64,000 nucleotides of DNA from Candidatus Bathyarchaeota archaeon (GTDB lineage: Archaea; Thermoproteota; Bathyarchaeia; Bathyarchaeales; WUQV01), in contig JAGGVF010000009.1 of the NCBI GenBank assembly GCA_021158125.1, positions 38,927 through 102,926 on the forward strand, given 5' to 3'. The notes beneath the pieces were generated by a model. That model did no database searches and was not told the origin of the DNA. It saw only the letters and a list, made by a program, of their open reading frames with translations. The position numbers and the translations under genes were made by a program. This document shows positions 16,068-25,258 of this stretch, in pieces (position 1 is the stretch's first letter; the number at the start of each line of letters is the position of its first letter).

Positions 16068-17177
16068 ATGAATGCGCTTGAACTAGTTCAAAAACATAAG
16101 CTTCTCGAATGCATACAATGTGGAATGTGCACTGGAAGCTGCCCAGTAGCAAGGAAAACAAGACTTAATATTAGAAGGTATATGCGTGAAGTAGCCATAA
16201 CTGGAAAAATTGTTATGCATCCTTCAGAAGAGCTTTGGAGCTGCACAACATGCGGCACATGCGCAGTTCGATGCCCGAAGGAAATAAGCCCCTACGAATT
16301 CTTAATCGACATTCGAAGCACAGCCGTAGAGGAAGGCCAAATTGCACCTACGCTTAGAGACGCCCTAGAAAGCGTATTCAAAAACGGTAACCCGTGGGGA
16401 AGAATAAGAAGCAAAAGAACCGGGTGGGCTGAAGGCCTAAACATCAAGCATATTTCACAAGGAGCAGAATACCTATACTTCGTAGGCTGCACGCCCGCCT
16501 ACGACACCCGAGTTCAAGAAGTAGCCAAAAGTTTGGTGAATTGCCTCATAAAAGCCGGAGTAGACTTTGCAACTTTAGGCCAAGAGGAAAACTGCTGCGG
16601 AAGCGAAGTCTATGGAATAGGCGAAAAAGGACTTTTCGAATACTTAGTCGAAGAAAACATGAAAATATTCAACAAATATAATGTTAAACAAGTAGTTACA
16701 AGCTGTCCACACGCATATCACACGTTCAAAAATAGGTATGGCCAAACAAGCTTTGAGGTTATGCATCACAGCCAACTCTTTGCAAAGCTAATCGATGAAG
16801 GAAAACTATCATTTTCCAAAGAGTTTAACAAGACAGTAATTTATCATGACCCATGCTATCTAGGTAAGCAAAACGGCGTATACGACGACCCCAGGAAAGT
16901 TTTAGAAAGCATTCCAGGAGTAAAGCTCATAGAGTTTGACCGTTCAAGGGAAAGAAGCCTATGCTGCGAAGGAGCAGGTGGAAGAATGTGGATAGACATC
17001 CCAGGCGAACGTCTAGCAGAAATACGCGTCAAGGACGCAGTGGAAGCAGGGGCGGAAATCATAGCAACAGCTTGTCCATTCTGCCTTCTAACCCTAGAAG
17101 ACGCAGTAAAAACGACTGGATACGAAGAGAAAATTAAGGTTTTGGACATAGCGGAAATACTTGCACAAGCAATTTAA
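16068..17177 (+). CDS. HdrD-like protein (HdrC ferredoxin + two CCG domains)
   Basis: 369 residues with GAGG upstream. Two ferredoxin motifs open the chain (C-I-Q-C-G-M-C-T-G-S-C-P near residue 16, C-T-T-C-G-T-C-A-V-R-C-P near 63). Two cysteine-rich CCG domains follow. The second is complete (D-P-C, L-C-C-E-G-A-G-G, C-P-F-C). The first has its final C-x2-C reduced to S-C-P-H-A. This is the HdrC-HdrB arrangement fused as in HdrD, GlpC and DUF224 proteins. It is divergent from hdrA and would complete an HdrABC-like complex. It is a close paralogue of the C-terminal part of TfrB, encoded next but one. Confidence 0.9.
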   Translation: MNALELVQKHKLLECIQCGMCTGSCPVARKTRLNIRRYMREVAITGKIVMHPSEELWSCTTCGTCAVRCPKEISPYEFLIDIRSTAVEEGQIAPTLRDALESVFKNGNPWGRIRSKRTGWAEGLNIKHISQGAEYLYFVGCTPAYDTRVQEVAKSLVNCLIKAGVDFATLGQEENCCGSEVYGIGEKGLFEYLVEENMKIFNKYNVKQVVTSCPHAYHTFKNRYGQTSFEVMHHSQLFAKLIDEGKLSFSKEFNKTVIYHDPCYLGKQNGVYDDPRKVLESIPGVKLIEFDRSRERSLCCEGAGGRMWIDIPGERLAEIRVKDAVEAGAEIIATACPFCLLTLEDAVKTTGYEEKIKVLDIAEILAQAI

Positions 17178-17280
17178 CAACATTTCTTGTACTCTTAGTT
17201 TCTCAGATTCAGGTTGTTCCACGCATAAATATTTTGATGCTCAAACCGTGGAGCCAAGCTTATTATGGAACAGTGTAGGA

Positions 17281-17315
17281 AAACTATTAAAGGAATAGTT
17301 TACATTTGTAAATGT
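17281..17315. promoter_or_regulatory. Two adjacent palindromes upstream of tfrA
   Basis: AAACTATT (17281-17288) and AATAGTTT (17294-17301) form a perfect 8-base inverted repeat with a 5-base spacer. Immediately after, ACATTT (17302-17307) and AAATGT (17310-17315) form a second with a 2-base spacer. They end 33 bases before the tfrA ATG, where an operator or TATA element would lie. The regulator is unknown. Confidence 0.45.
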
Positions 17316-17347
17316 TCTTAATTCAGCAACATAAGGTGAGAGTTGGA

Positions 17348-19048
17348 ATGGAAACATTGACCCACGACATAATAATAGTTGGGACCGGCATAGCCGGTTT
17401 AAGAGCGGCCATAGCAGCCGCAGAAACAAGCAAAAAAATAGACGTAGCAGTTATATCCAAGATTTATCCAGTTCGCTCCCACTCTGTCTGTGCTCAAGGC
17501 GGAACAGCAGCTGTGCTCAGAGAAGGTGACTCATATGATCTGCACGCATGGGATACAGTTAAAGGTGCCGACTTCTTGGCCGACCAAGACGTAGTCGAAT
17601 TCTTTGTTAGGCGAGCGCCTCAGGAAATTATCAATTTGGAGCATTGGGGCTGTCCATGGAGCAGAACAGAAGACGGAAAAATAAATCAACGAAGATTTGG
17701 AGGCCACAGCTTTCCACGCGCATGCTTTGCAGCTGACATGACAGGCTTCCATGAAATGCATACGCTATATGGAAAGGCAAAAACCCTCGAAAACATTACC
17801 TTCTACGACGAATGGTTCGCTACCTCCTTACTCGTAGAGGATAATACAGCCGTAGGATTAACTGCAATAGAACTCAAAACTGGAAAACTTCACGCTTTCA
17901 AGGCTAAGGCCATCATAATGGCGACTGGCGGATATCAGAGAATCTATCAATTCACAACATTCTCGCATACAGCAACAGGCGATGGAATGACAATTGCATA
18001 TAGGGCAGGTGCGCCCCTAAAAGACATGGAGTTCGTTCAATTCCACCCGACAGGCTTGGTTCCGCCAGGAGTACTCATAACCGAAGGTGCAAGAGGAGAA
18101 GGCGGATACCTACTCAACGCTAAAGGCGAACGATTCATGAAGCGATACGCGCCAGAAAGGATGGAGCTGGCGCCACGAGACATAATCGCCAGAGCAGAGC
18201 AGACTGAAATAAACGAGGGAAGAGCCTTCCAGGGGCCTTACGGCCCATACATTGCCCTAGATCTTAGGCACTTAGGCGAAGAGAAAATAAATGAAAGGTT
18301 GCCGCTTATAAGGGACGTTGCAATAAAGCTTGGAGGCGTAGATCCAGTCGAGGAGCCCATACCAATAAGGCCGGCGGCCCACTACGCTATGGGAGGGATT
18401 CACGTGAACATTAAGACTGAATCTCCAATTGCGGGCTTATACGCAGCTGGCGAATGCTCATGCATAAGCGTTCACGGCGCCAACAGACTTGGAACAAACT
18501 CAACCGCCGACTGCCTAGTCTTCGGAGCTGTAAGTGGAGAAGAAGCTGCAAAGTACGCATTATCAAAGAGTTTCAGAGAAATACCGAAAGATAAGGTTTT
18601 AGAGGAAGAGAAAAGAATTTTCGACGGGATTCTTGGTAAGGAAGGAGACGAGAGGGTTCCAGCTATAAGGGATGAAATGCGCAAGGTAATGAACGATAAA
18701 GTTTGGATTTTCCGAACTGGCGAGGAACTTCAAGAAGCCTTAAAGGAAATAAGAGAATTGAGAAAACGATTCGAAAACATTCGAGTTGAAGACAAAGGCG
18801 GAGCTTTCAACATGGGACTCATAGAAGCCTTACAGTTAGACTTCACTTTGGAACTTGCTGAAGTCACAGTTGTAAGCGCTTTGGCCAGAACTGAGTCACG
18901 AGGAGCCCATTATAGACTGGACTATCCAAAAAGAGATGACAAAAACTGGCTGAAGCACACACTAGCATATTACACGCGGGAAGGCCCAAGACTCGAATAT
19001 ATTCCAGTCACAATAACAAAGTGGACTCCGGCGGAGAGGAAGTATTAG
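17348..19048 (+). CDS. tfrA: Fumarate reductase/succinate dehydrogenase flavoprotein, TfrA-like
   Basis: 566 residues from the ATG at 17348; upstream residues of the open frame are not family-like. Features: N-terminal [10 protein letters not shown] nucleotide fold, [11 protein letters not shown] near residue 48, the catalytic-site segment E-F-V-Q-F-H-P-T-G near 230, the H-Y-A-M-G-G-I-H-V motif near 345, and [10 protein letters not shown] near 520. It catalyses fumarate/succinate interconversion with covalent FAD. Gene tfrB follows 12 bases later. No SdhC/SdhD membrane anchor is nearby, so a soluble thiol:fumarate reductase is more likely than a respiratory complex II. Confidence 0.92.
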   Translation: METLTHDIIIVGTGIAGLRAAIAAAETSKKIDVAVISKIYPVRSHSVCAQGGTAAVLREGDSYDLHAWDTVKGADFLADQDVVEFFVRRAPQEIINLEHWGCPWSRTEDGKINQRRFGGHSFPRACFAADMTGFHEMHTLYGKAKTLENITFYDEWFATSLLVEDNTAVGLTAIELKTGKLHAFKAKAIIMATGGYQRIYQFTTFSHTATGDGMTIAYRAGAPLKDMEFVQFHPTGLVPPGVLITEGARGEGGYLLNAKGERFMKRYAPERMELAPRDIIARAEQTEINEGRAFQGPYGPYIALDLRHLGEEKINERLPLIRDVAIKLGGVDPVEEPIPIRPAAHYAMGGIHVNIKTESPIAGLYAAGECSCISVHGANRLGTNSTADCLVFGAVSGEEAAKYALSKSFREIPKDKVLEEEKRIFDGILGKEGDERVPAIRDEMRKVMNDKVWIFRTGEELQEALKEIRELRKRFENIRVEDKGGAFNMGLIEALQLDFTLELAEVTVVSALARTESRGAHYRLDYPKRDDKNWLKHTLAYYTREGPRLEYIPVTITKWTPAERKY

Positions 19049-19060
19049 GAGGTGTAGCAT

Positions 19061-20626
19061 ATGAGCACAAAAGTCGAGAAGATAGTTGAATTTGAGATTC
19101 ATCGTTTTGACCCTGAAACTAAGAGAAAATATGTTTCAACCTATAAGGTTCCAATTCGAAAGGGAATGACGCTTCTCGACGCTTTAATGTATATTAGAGA
19201 TAACCTTGACGGAACACTTGCGTTCAGATCCTCGTGTAGAATGGGAATTTGTGGAAGCTGCGGCATACAAGTGAATGGAAAACCTATGCTTGCATGCTAT
19301 ACGCAGGTGCTTCACCTAAACGCTGACAGGCTTGTTATTGAGCCTCTACAAAACTTTCCAGTTATAAAGGACTTGGTAGTTGACTTCAAACCGTTCTTTG
19401 GCACGTATGAACGAATCAAAAGTGTTTTAATAAAGCCTGAAGAAGAACTGAAAAAGCCAGCTGAATTTATACAGCTTCCCAAAGACCTCAAGAAGATATG
19501 GGATTTAGCGCTTTGCACCAAATGTGGAATATGCTACTCCTCATGTCCAGCTGCAATAGACGAAAGATTCCTTGGACCATCTACACTGACCACGAACTAC
19601 AGATTCATCATAGACACTCGTGATGAAGGTGCAGAAGAAAGATTGAAAGCTGCAGCCGACAATATATGGCTATGCACCTCATGCAATTCATGTACGCTTT
19701 TCTGCCCAAAAGAAGTCGATGCGTCATCTTCAGTTGTTGAAGAACGAAGCCTAATAGTTGAAACTGGCAACATACCGCGAACAGTTATGGACGTACTCAC
19801 AAGTGTAATGAGATACCATAATCCGATGGGGAGATATCCAACCAAAAGAATGGAGTGGGCTGAAGGCTTAAACATTAAAACCTATCCTCAAGTTACAAAA
19901 GCCGATGTCCTATATTTTGTCTGCTGCCTAACAGCCTACGACACTAGACATCAAGAAATAGCCAAGTCTATGGCTTCCCTGTTTAACCGTTTAGGCATAG
20001 ACTTTGCAGTTTTAGGCAACGAAGAATGGTGCTGCGGAGACCACATATTAAGGCTTGGCGAGAAAGGCCTATTCGAAGAATTAGCTGAACACAACGTGTC
20101 TATGTTCAAAAAGTTTGAAGCAAACAGAATTGTAACATTATCTCCCCACTGCTATGATGCATTCAAAAACCAGAAACCCTACTCTGACATGGGCCTCAAT
20201 GTCCAGCATTACACACAACTCCTAGCAGACGCAATAGAAAAAGGCAAACTAGCGCCTTCAAAGCCAATAAACAAGAAAGTTACCTATCATGATCCATGCT
20301 TCTTGGGTAAGCGTAACGGAATCTTCGAGGAACCGAGGAAGATTCTGGAGTCAATAAAAGGCTTAGAACTTGTTGAGATGAAAAGAAACCGAGAGAACAG
20401 CTTCTGCTGCGGAGGAGGAGCTGGAAGAGTTTGGACTGAAGACGCCACGCCGGAGAAAAGGCCATGTGTAGAAAGGGTTAAAGAGGCGCTTGAAACAGGT
20501 GCGGAAATAATTGCTACGGCATGTCCATTCTGCGTATCTACACTAGAAGATGCAACAAAAGTTCTAGACGTAGAAAACAAAATAATCGTAAGAGACATTG
20601 CCGAATTGGTAAAAGAAGCGCTATAA
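19061..20626 (+). CDS. tfrB: Thiol:fumarate reductase iron-sulfur subunit, TfrB-like
   Basis: 521 residues behind a strong AGGAGGTG. Residues 1-110 are a plant-type [2Fe-2S] ferredoxin (C-R-M-G-I-C-G-S-C-G, later C). Residues about 140-230 carry two 4Fe-4S motifs (C-T-K-C-G-I-C-Y-S-S-C-P; C-T-S-C-N-S-C-T-L-F-C-P). The C-terminal half holds two CCG domains as in HdrD. The second is complete (D-P-C, F-C-C-G-G-G, C-P-F-C); the first ends in S-P-H-C. This is the TfrB layout of Methanothermobacter thiol:fumarate reductase, which oxidises CoM-SH plus CoB-SH to the heterodisulfide. The thiols used here are unknown. Confidence 0.92.
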   Translation: MSTKVEKIVEFEIHRFDPETKRKYVSTYKVPIRKGMTLLDALMYIRDNLDGTLAFRSSCRMGICGSCGIQVNGKPMLACYTQVLHLNADRLVIEPLQNFPVIKDLVVDFKPFFGTYERIKSVLIKPEEELKKPAEFIQLPKDLKKIWDLALCTKCGICYSSCPAAIDERFLGPSTLTTNYRFIIDTRDEGAEERLKAAADNIWLCTSCNSCTLFCPKEVDASSSVVEERSLIVETGNIPRTVMDVLTSVMRYHNPMGRYPTKRMEWAEGLNIKTYPQVTKADVLYFVCCLTAYDTRHQEIAKSMASLFNRLGIDFAVLGNEEWCCGDHILRLGEKGLFEELAEHNVSMFKKFEANRIVTLSPHCYDAFKNQKPYSDMGLNVQHYTQLLADAIEKGKLAPSKPINKKVTYHDPCFLGKRNGIFEEPRKILESIKGLELVEMKRNRENSFCCGGGAGRVWTEDATPEKRPCVERVKEALETGAEIIATACPFCVSTLEDATKVLDVENKIIVRDIAELVKEAL

Positions 20627-20642
20627 ACTTCTCATTTTCCAT

Positions 20643-20840
20643 TTATTTTAAATTTTCATCTATTTTTCCGTCTGGAAGCATATTATCGGGATGAGGGATG
20701 CCTTTCTCTTCCATTTGATATCTAACACAACTTTCATAGTCTCCCATGCAGTAGTTTTTAATCCATTTCTCGTCCAGTTTTCCTTCTTCATAAAATCTCT
20801 TCATTGGACAAACCGTGTACCATTTGCATATTTTACTCAA
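20643..20840 (-). CDS. Small four-cysteine conserved archaeal protein
   Basis: 65 residues from a TTG. Cysteines at positions 5, 11, 31 and 38 in C-K-W-Y-T-V-C-P-M-K and Y-C-M-G-D-Y-E-S-C-V-R-Y, then H-P-D-N-M-L-P-D-G. I recognise this as a small protein widespread in archaea without known function. The cysteine spacing suits a metal or Fe-S site. It is convergent with tfrB, 16 bases away. Confidence 0.75.
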   Translation of the reverse strand: MSKICKWYTVCPMKRFYEEGKLDEKWIKNYCMGDYESCVRYQMEEKGIPHPDNMLPDGKIDENLK

Positions 20841-20936
20841 CCTAAATGGGCCTCCCGCTACGTAGCTGACAAGTTATCTGTCCTTTCAATAAATAAAGCC
20901 TTATCTTAATTCATAAATCAGAGCTTTACCAAGTTC

Positions 20937-21563
20937 TTAAGCTTTAAACTCGCTGGGAAACAAAGCCCTTTTTAGGATTCTTTCTTCATCTTGAACTATT
21001 TCTTCTGAACGTAAATATTCAATTAACTCTTTATGTATAACTGGTTTTCCATCTCTCAACGGATAAGCGTAAGGTAAGTAAATTTCAGCATACTCGTTAA
21101 GCTTTACTGTTAACCCCTTCATTATAGGGATTTCATCAAGTCTTTTCCCTTCACTTACAAGCTTAGCCACGTAAACTGCACCGTCTATGGAAAACTGTTC
21201 TCTTCCAATATTTCTGACCGTTGCTTTGGGAAATTTTGCTGTCAAAAACTTTCTCGTTCTTCCCCTAGGCGGATGGTCACCTAAAATTCCACCAATAATG
21301 ACAGCCCTTTTTCCTTTGAAATCTTCTGGCGTAAGTAGCTTTTGAGCTTGGGGGTCAAGTATAACAACTTCTTCTGGATTAAAAATTTCAGCAAAACTTT
21401 TAAATTGAGTTTTTCCAAGCTTTGAAAGCAAAAGAGCGGCGTTTCGGTTTTTCACGTTTGTGAACATTATTTTACTTTTCCCAACTATTTCTGACGAGTG
21501 CATGTACTCTATGTAAAGCCATCTTCCAACTTCTGGTTCTAAATGTTCTATTACAAACAGCAA
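20937..21563 (-). CDS. SPOUT-class methyltransferase, Sfm1-like (DUF431)
   Basis: 208 residues. The opening F-V-I-E-H-L-E-P-E and the core G-G-I-L-G-D-H-P-P-R-G-R-T, followed by I-D-G-A-V, match the DUF431 family, whose yeast member Sfm1 methylates an arginine of ribosomal protein uS3. The trefoil-knot SAM site corresponds to the G-G-I-L-G-D and later loops. An archaeal protein-arginine or RNA methyltransferase is the likely role; the target is inferred only from the yeast homologue. Confidence 0.85.
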   Translation of the reverse strand: MLFVIEHLEPEVGRWLYIEYMHSSEIVGKSKIMFTNVKNRNAALLLSKLGKTQFKSFAEIFNPEEVVILDPQAQKLLTPEDFKGKRAVIIGGILGDHPPRGRTRKFLTAKFPKATVRNIGREQFSIDGAVYVAKLVSEGKRLDEIPIMKGLTVKLNEYAEIYLPYAYPLRDGKPVIHKELIEYLRSEEIVQDEERILKRALFPSEFKA

Positions 21564-21585
21564 CTTTCTAACTCTCAGGTTTATT

Positions 21586-22713
21586 TTATGGAATCACCTC
21601 GCAACTGTTATACTTCATATGTTCAAAATCTTTTAGGCTTATCTTTCCCTCAGATATGAGCTTCTTAACTTTTGGCAACCCCAGTTTTAACGAATCAATC
21701 AAGTTTTTAATAGTCCTACAAACAAGCTTGTAAGCTTCGTCTGGCCAACGTTTAGTTAAGTTTGCATAGAGGCATCTTCCCCCGCACTCATGGAATATTT
21801 CGCATTCTGTGCATGGACTTCCAACATATACTTTTTTCAGCCTAAGCGGATGAGCATTCTTTATGTGGCCTAAATAGTAGTCTTTCATTCCGCTCATTAT
21901 TGGACATGGAATAATGTGGCCGTCAGTCTGTATACTATAGTTTATCCACCCCGAACCGCAACGTAAGAGACTTTTCTCACCCTTCAAAAGGGACTCTGTA
22001 ACAGCCAAAAATGGATAAATCCTTAAAACTTCCCCTTTCTTTTCCATACAGTCTATCCAAAATTTAACAAGTTTTCGGACGCCTGGATTATAGCTTTCCT
22101 CAACCCATTTCCTAAACTTTCCAAGTCTTTCGGGTATGTCGCTTCTCCAGAATCCAGCGTCAATTTGCCAATGAACAGAAGAAAAAGAATAGTCTGGATT
22201 ATTTAAAAGCCATAAAACTTGTTTGTAAATATCTGTTTCTTCCATTACCGTCATTCTTGCAATTATTTCGCCTTTAAACCCGGTTTCTTTGATAAACCGA
22301 AGATTCTTCATGATTTTTCGGTAAACACCCTTCCCACGATAATAATCTGTTAAGGACTCGTCTCCGTCTATTGAAACAAAAATTGTATGCAGTTTTTTCA
22401 AGTATTCTGCCTTAACTTTGTCTAAGTGCAGCCCGTTTGTTTGAATTATGAAATGCTTTGCCTTCACCATGTCCATTATTTTTTCCATTTCTTCAATGCA
22501 AAGCAATGGCTCACCGCCGTAGAAAATGATAACTGCTTCCGGGTCTTTTTCAATAAAGCTTTTCAGAGCTTCTATTTCATAGCTTATTTTGCTTGGAACC
22601 GAATAATCTATTCGGAAAGCTTCAAAATCAGTTTCCATTTCTTTCAACGATTTTTCATAGCAATATTTGCATTTCAAGTCGCATTTAGTTGTCAACAGCA
22701 CATGATAGAACAT
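21586..22713 (-). CDS. Peptide-modifying-type radical SAM protein (AF1577-like)
   Basis: 375 residues. The radical SAM cluster motif C-D-L-K-C-K-Y-C is at residues 11-18, with the G-G-E-P-L-L motif near residue 90. The C-terminal third has SPASM-type cysteines: R-C-G-S-G near 265, I-P-C-P, then C-T-E-C-E-I-F-H-E-C-G-G-R-C near 310. This matches what I know as the TIGR04084 group of putative peptide modifiers. It is followed by the Sfm1-like gene on the same strand. No obvious precursor peptide lies next to it; the four-cysteine 65-residue protein is the nearest small gene. Confidence 0.85.
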   Translation of the reverse strand: MFYHVLLTTKCDLKCKYCYEKSLKEMETDFEAFRIDYSVPSKISYEIEALKSFIEKDPEAVIIFYGGEPLLCIEEMEKIMDMVKAKHFIIQTNGLHLDKVKAEYLKKLHTIFVSIDGDESLTDYYRGKGVYRKIMKNLRFIKETGFKGEIIARMTVMEETDIYKQVLWLLNNPDYSFSSVHWQIDAGFWRSDIPERLGKFRKWVEESYNPGVRKLVKFWIDCMEKKGEVLRIYPFLAVTESLLKGEKSLLRCGSGWINYSIQTDGHIIPCPIMSGMKDYYLGHIKNAHPLRLKKVYVGSPCTECEIFHECGGRCLYANLTKRWPDEAYKLVCRTIKNLIDSLKLGLPKVKKLISEGKISLKDFEHMKYNSCEVIP

Positions 22714-22792
22714 GCTTCATACACTGAAGACCATGCTTACGTTTTAATGAAAGAGTTAGCTTTCAAAAATATTTACTTAACGATAAAACCAA

Positions 22793-23422
22793 TTACTTCT
22801 CCGCAGTAACAATTATGCGGCTTCTCAAATAATTATTCACTTTCTCCTCCACCGTTTTAAGATCAATTTTTCTAAAATCTTTCAAAAGTCTTCTCAATTC
22901 TTTTTCATCGACAAAGTGGTGAAGAATCCCTTTTTCTGGGCCAATCTCATCCATGAAAGTGTCTTCTTCAACTTTTATTCCTTTTCCATATCTACTACTC
23001 TTCTCTGAGTGAAAATTTGCGAGAAATAAGCCGTTATCCCTTAAAACTCTGTATATCTCGGAGATTGTCTTCTGAATTTCCATTTTTCTCTGATGATATA
23101 TAGTGTTTATGCATATGACTGCGTCAAAGCACGAGTCAATGTATGGAATTGATTTCATGTCGGCTTTAATTAATCCAGCTTCTAATTTCCGTTTTTTAAT
23201 TCTTTCCTTTGTTATTTTTATCCCTACTTCAGAAAGATCTACTCCATAAACTTCAAATCTCCTTTCAGTTAGATATATTACGTGTCTTCCAGCTCCGCAT
23301 CCTAAATCGAGAATTCGTTTTGCATTTTTCTTCTTTAGAACAGGCATTAGATTAACAACTAGTTCAGCAGGTTTTTCCGGCGAATAATCTTTTCGTTTAA
23401 GTATATGGTTCCACTCAGCCAT
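22793..23422 (-). CDS. Class I SAM-dependent methyltransferase
   Basis: 209 residues with motif I I-L-D-L-G-C-G-A-G-R-H near residue 40, Y-G-V-D-L-S as the acidic post-I motif, and F-D-A-V-I-C-I-N-T near 95. Substrate unknown. It overlaps the upstream ChrB-domain gene by 8 bases, so the two are co-translated. Confidence 0.88.
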   Translation of the reverse strand: MAEWNHILKRKDYSPEKPAELVVNLMPVLKKKNAKRILDLGCGAGRHVIYLTERRFEVYGVDLSEVGIKITKERIKKRKLEAGLIKADMKSIPYIDSCFDAVICINTIYHQRKMEIQKTISEIYRVLRDNGLFLANFHSEKSSRYGKGIKVEEDTFMDEIGPEKGILHHFVDEKELRRLLKDFRKIDLKTVEEKVNNYLRSRIIVTAEK

Positions 23423-23921
23423 GGCTCTTTATCTTCGATTTTAAGAATTCAAAACGTTCTTTTCGACTCATTTTTTCCAGCTGGGCCTTGTATTGTTCAC
23501 GAAGTAGCTTGAGCTGGCAATAGGCGTAAAGTGCATCATAGACAAAGAATCCTTTCTCTAAGGCTTCGTAGTCGTCTTTTACAATGTACATGGCTCCGGT
23601 CGCAATGGCGTCTAGTCCAGCTGCTTCTGGGACTTTATCCCTATCCGCACTTATGTCGGCTGAGTGAACTATTTTTGCAAGTTCAAGTAGAGCCGGATCT
23701 TTCAAGTCGTATTTTTCTATTATTGTTTCGAAACTGCACTTGTTATCGTGGTGGCCAAGCTCAACGCCTGGTATGTCAAATGGGGTTCCATCTTCTGGTT
23801 TTAGCTCTGTTCCCGGCCAGGGAACAAACTTGAATTCTGCGTTGGGGTCTATAAACCTCTTTATCAACCATGGGCATGCAACTCGGTCTACATGGACATG
23901 CTCACGAGTTACCCACTTCAT
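23415..23921 (-). CDS. ChrB C-terminal-domain protein
   Basis: 168 residues matching the ChrB C-terminal domain: H-V-H-V-D-R-V-A-C-P-W-L-I-x-R-F-I near the start, H-H-D-N-K-C-S-F-E near 57, and H-S-A-D-I-S-A-D near 87. In bacteria ChrB is associated with chromate resistance, but stand-alone copies occur widely without chrA. No chromate transporter is visible here, so a chromate role is unsupported. Confidence 0.85.
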   Translation of the reverse strand: MKWVTREHVHVDRVACPWLIKRFIDPNAEFKFVPWPGTELKPEDGTPFDIPGVELGHHDNKCSFETIIEKYDLKDPALLELAKIVHSADISADRDKVPEAAGLDAIATGAMYIVKDDYEALEKGFFVYDALYAYCQLKLLREQYKAQLEKMSRKERFEFLKSKIKSHG

Positions 23922-23986
23922 TTTATCACCTTAAGAATAAGTTATGTATACTGCAACCTAGATAATATTTCCTTAAAGTTAATTAA

Positions 23987-25174
23987 TTGACCTATGGCGA
24001 ATGCACATTGGGCAAGAATGGGAGAGTTCCAAGCGGTTTTCTTTTGCTTTGTTTTATGGGAGCCTTTGCCATATTCAGCTCGACAATGTCTAAGTCTCCT
24101 ACTCTTTCGTGGTTTTCAAAATTCCTCGGTGCAAACGATTTTGAGGTGGGACTCATCGCCGCAGCAAGCACCGTTACTGGAATATTCGTCAATGTGACTG
24201 CTGGCTCCCTTTCTGACGTTTATGGAAGAAGAAAACTGCTAACAATTTCCGGATTGATTTTTGCTTCAGCTCCGTTTCTTTATCTTTTTGTCACTGAAAT
24301 TTGGCAGTTGGTTCTGCTTAGGATATATCATGGGTTTGCAACAGCCATTTTTATGCCTGTTTCATTGGCTTTTATAGCTGACATGTTTGCTTCTCGTAGA
24401 GGAGAAGTGATGGGAATATTTACTTCTTCAACGATGATTGGTAGACTTTTAGCCCCCGTAGTTGCCGGTTTCTTGGTTTCCATCCAGTTTCTAGCTCCTT
24501 TCCAACTTGCCTACTTAGTTTGCGGTTTCGTAGGCCTTATAGCCATGTTTTCCTCTTTGGGAATAAAATCTGTAAGTTACGAGGAAGCTGGCGAAAGGAT
24601 AAGCGTTGTTAAAGGCTTGAAGGCTGTTATAAGGAACACTGAGATAATCATAGTTAGCTCGGCTGAGGCGGCCACATACTTCAGTATAGGCGCCGTTGAA
24701 ACTTTCATGCCAATTTATTCGGACATAATTGGAATTGAAAAATGGATGACCGGCCTGATTATGAGCTTACAGATACTAACCATAGCTCTTCTCAGACCCG
24801 TTGCCGGCTTACTTTCAGACCGTTATGGAAGAAAACCCTTCATAATGATGGGCCTAGCAGTCTCAGCAATAAGTTTGCTGTTCCTTCCGTTTACAACCGA
24901 ATTCTACAGTTTACTACTCGTAATGATAATGCATGGACTCGGAATATCATTAACCACTTCTTCAACTTCTCCGCTAATTTCGGAAATATCTTCAAAGGCT
25001 ACAGTTGGCTTAGGGATGGGTGCTTTGGAAACAATAAAAGACGTTGGTCACGCCACTGGCCCGATGGTAGCCGGACTTTTCATAGGAATGTTAGGATATT
25101 TCCCCGCTTTCCTAGTTGTAGATATAGTATTAGCTTCAGTTATGATGGTTCTGTATAAAGGGTTGAGAATGTAA
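23987..25174 (+). CDS. Major facilitator superfamily transporter
   Basis: 395 residues from a TTG, about 12 membrane helices. The MFS signature G-S-L-S-D-V-Y-G-R-R-K lies near residue 75 between helices 2 and 3, and its second-half copy G-L-L-S-D-R-Y-G-R-K-P near 278. Drug/sugar-efflux-like family; substrate unknown. It is divergent from the chrB-like gene. Confidence 0.88.
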   Translation: MTYGECTLGKNGRVPSGFLLLCFMGAFAIFSSTMSKSPTLSWFSKFLGANDFEVGLIAAASTVTGIFVNVTAGSLSDVYGRRKLLTISGLIFASAPFLYLFVTEIWQLVLLRIYHGFATAIFMPVSLAFIADMFASRRGEVMGIFTSSTMIGRLLAPVVAGFLVSIQFLAPFQLAYLVCGFVGLIAMFSSLGIKSVSYEEAGERISVVKGLKAVIRNTEIIIVSSAEAATYFSIGAVETFMPIYSDIIGIEKWMTGLIMSLQILTIALLRPVAGLLSDRYGRKPFIMMGLAVSAISLLFLPFTTEFYSLLLVMIMHGLGISLTTSSTSPLISEISSKATVGLGMGALETIKDVGHATGPMVAGLFIGMLGYFPAFLVVDIVLASVMMVLYKGLRM

Positions 25175-25258
25175 TTAAAGCGGACATGCAAAAGCTTATA
25201 TCCAAGATTAATTTTAGAGTTGAACTGTTAGCCTCCCTTCTCCCCTCTTCTTCTTTTA

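Noticed and set aside
23415..23921. Chromate resistance determinant
   Set aside because: Only the ChrB C-terminal domain is present; no chrA transporter is in the window, so the phenotype is unsupported.
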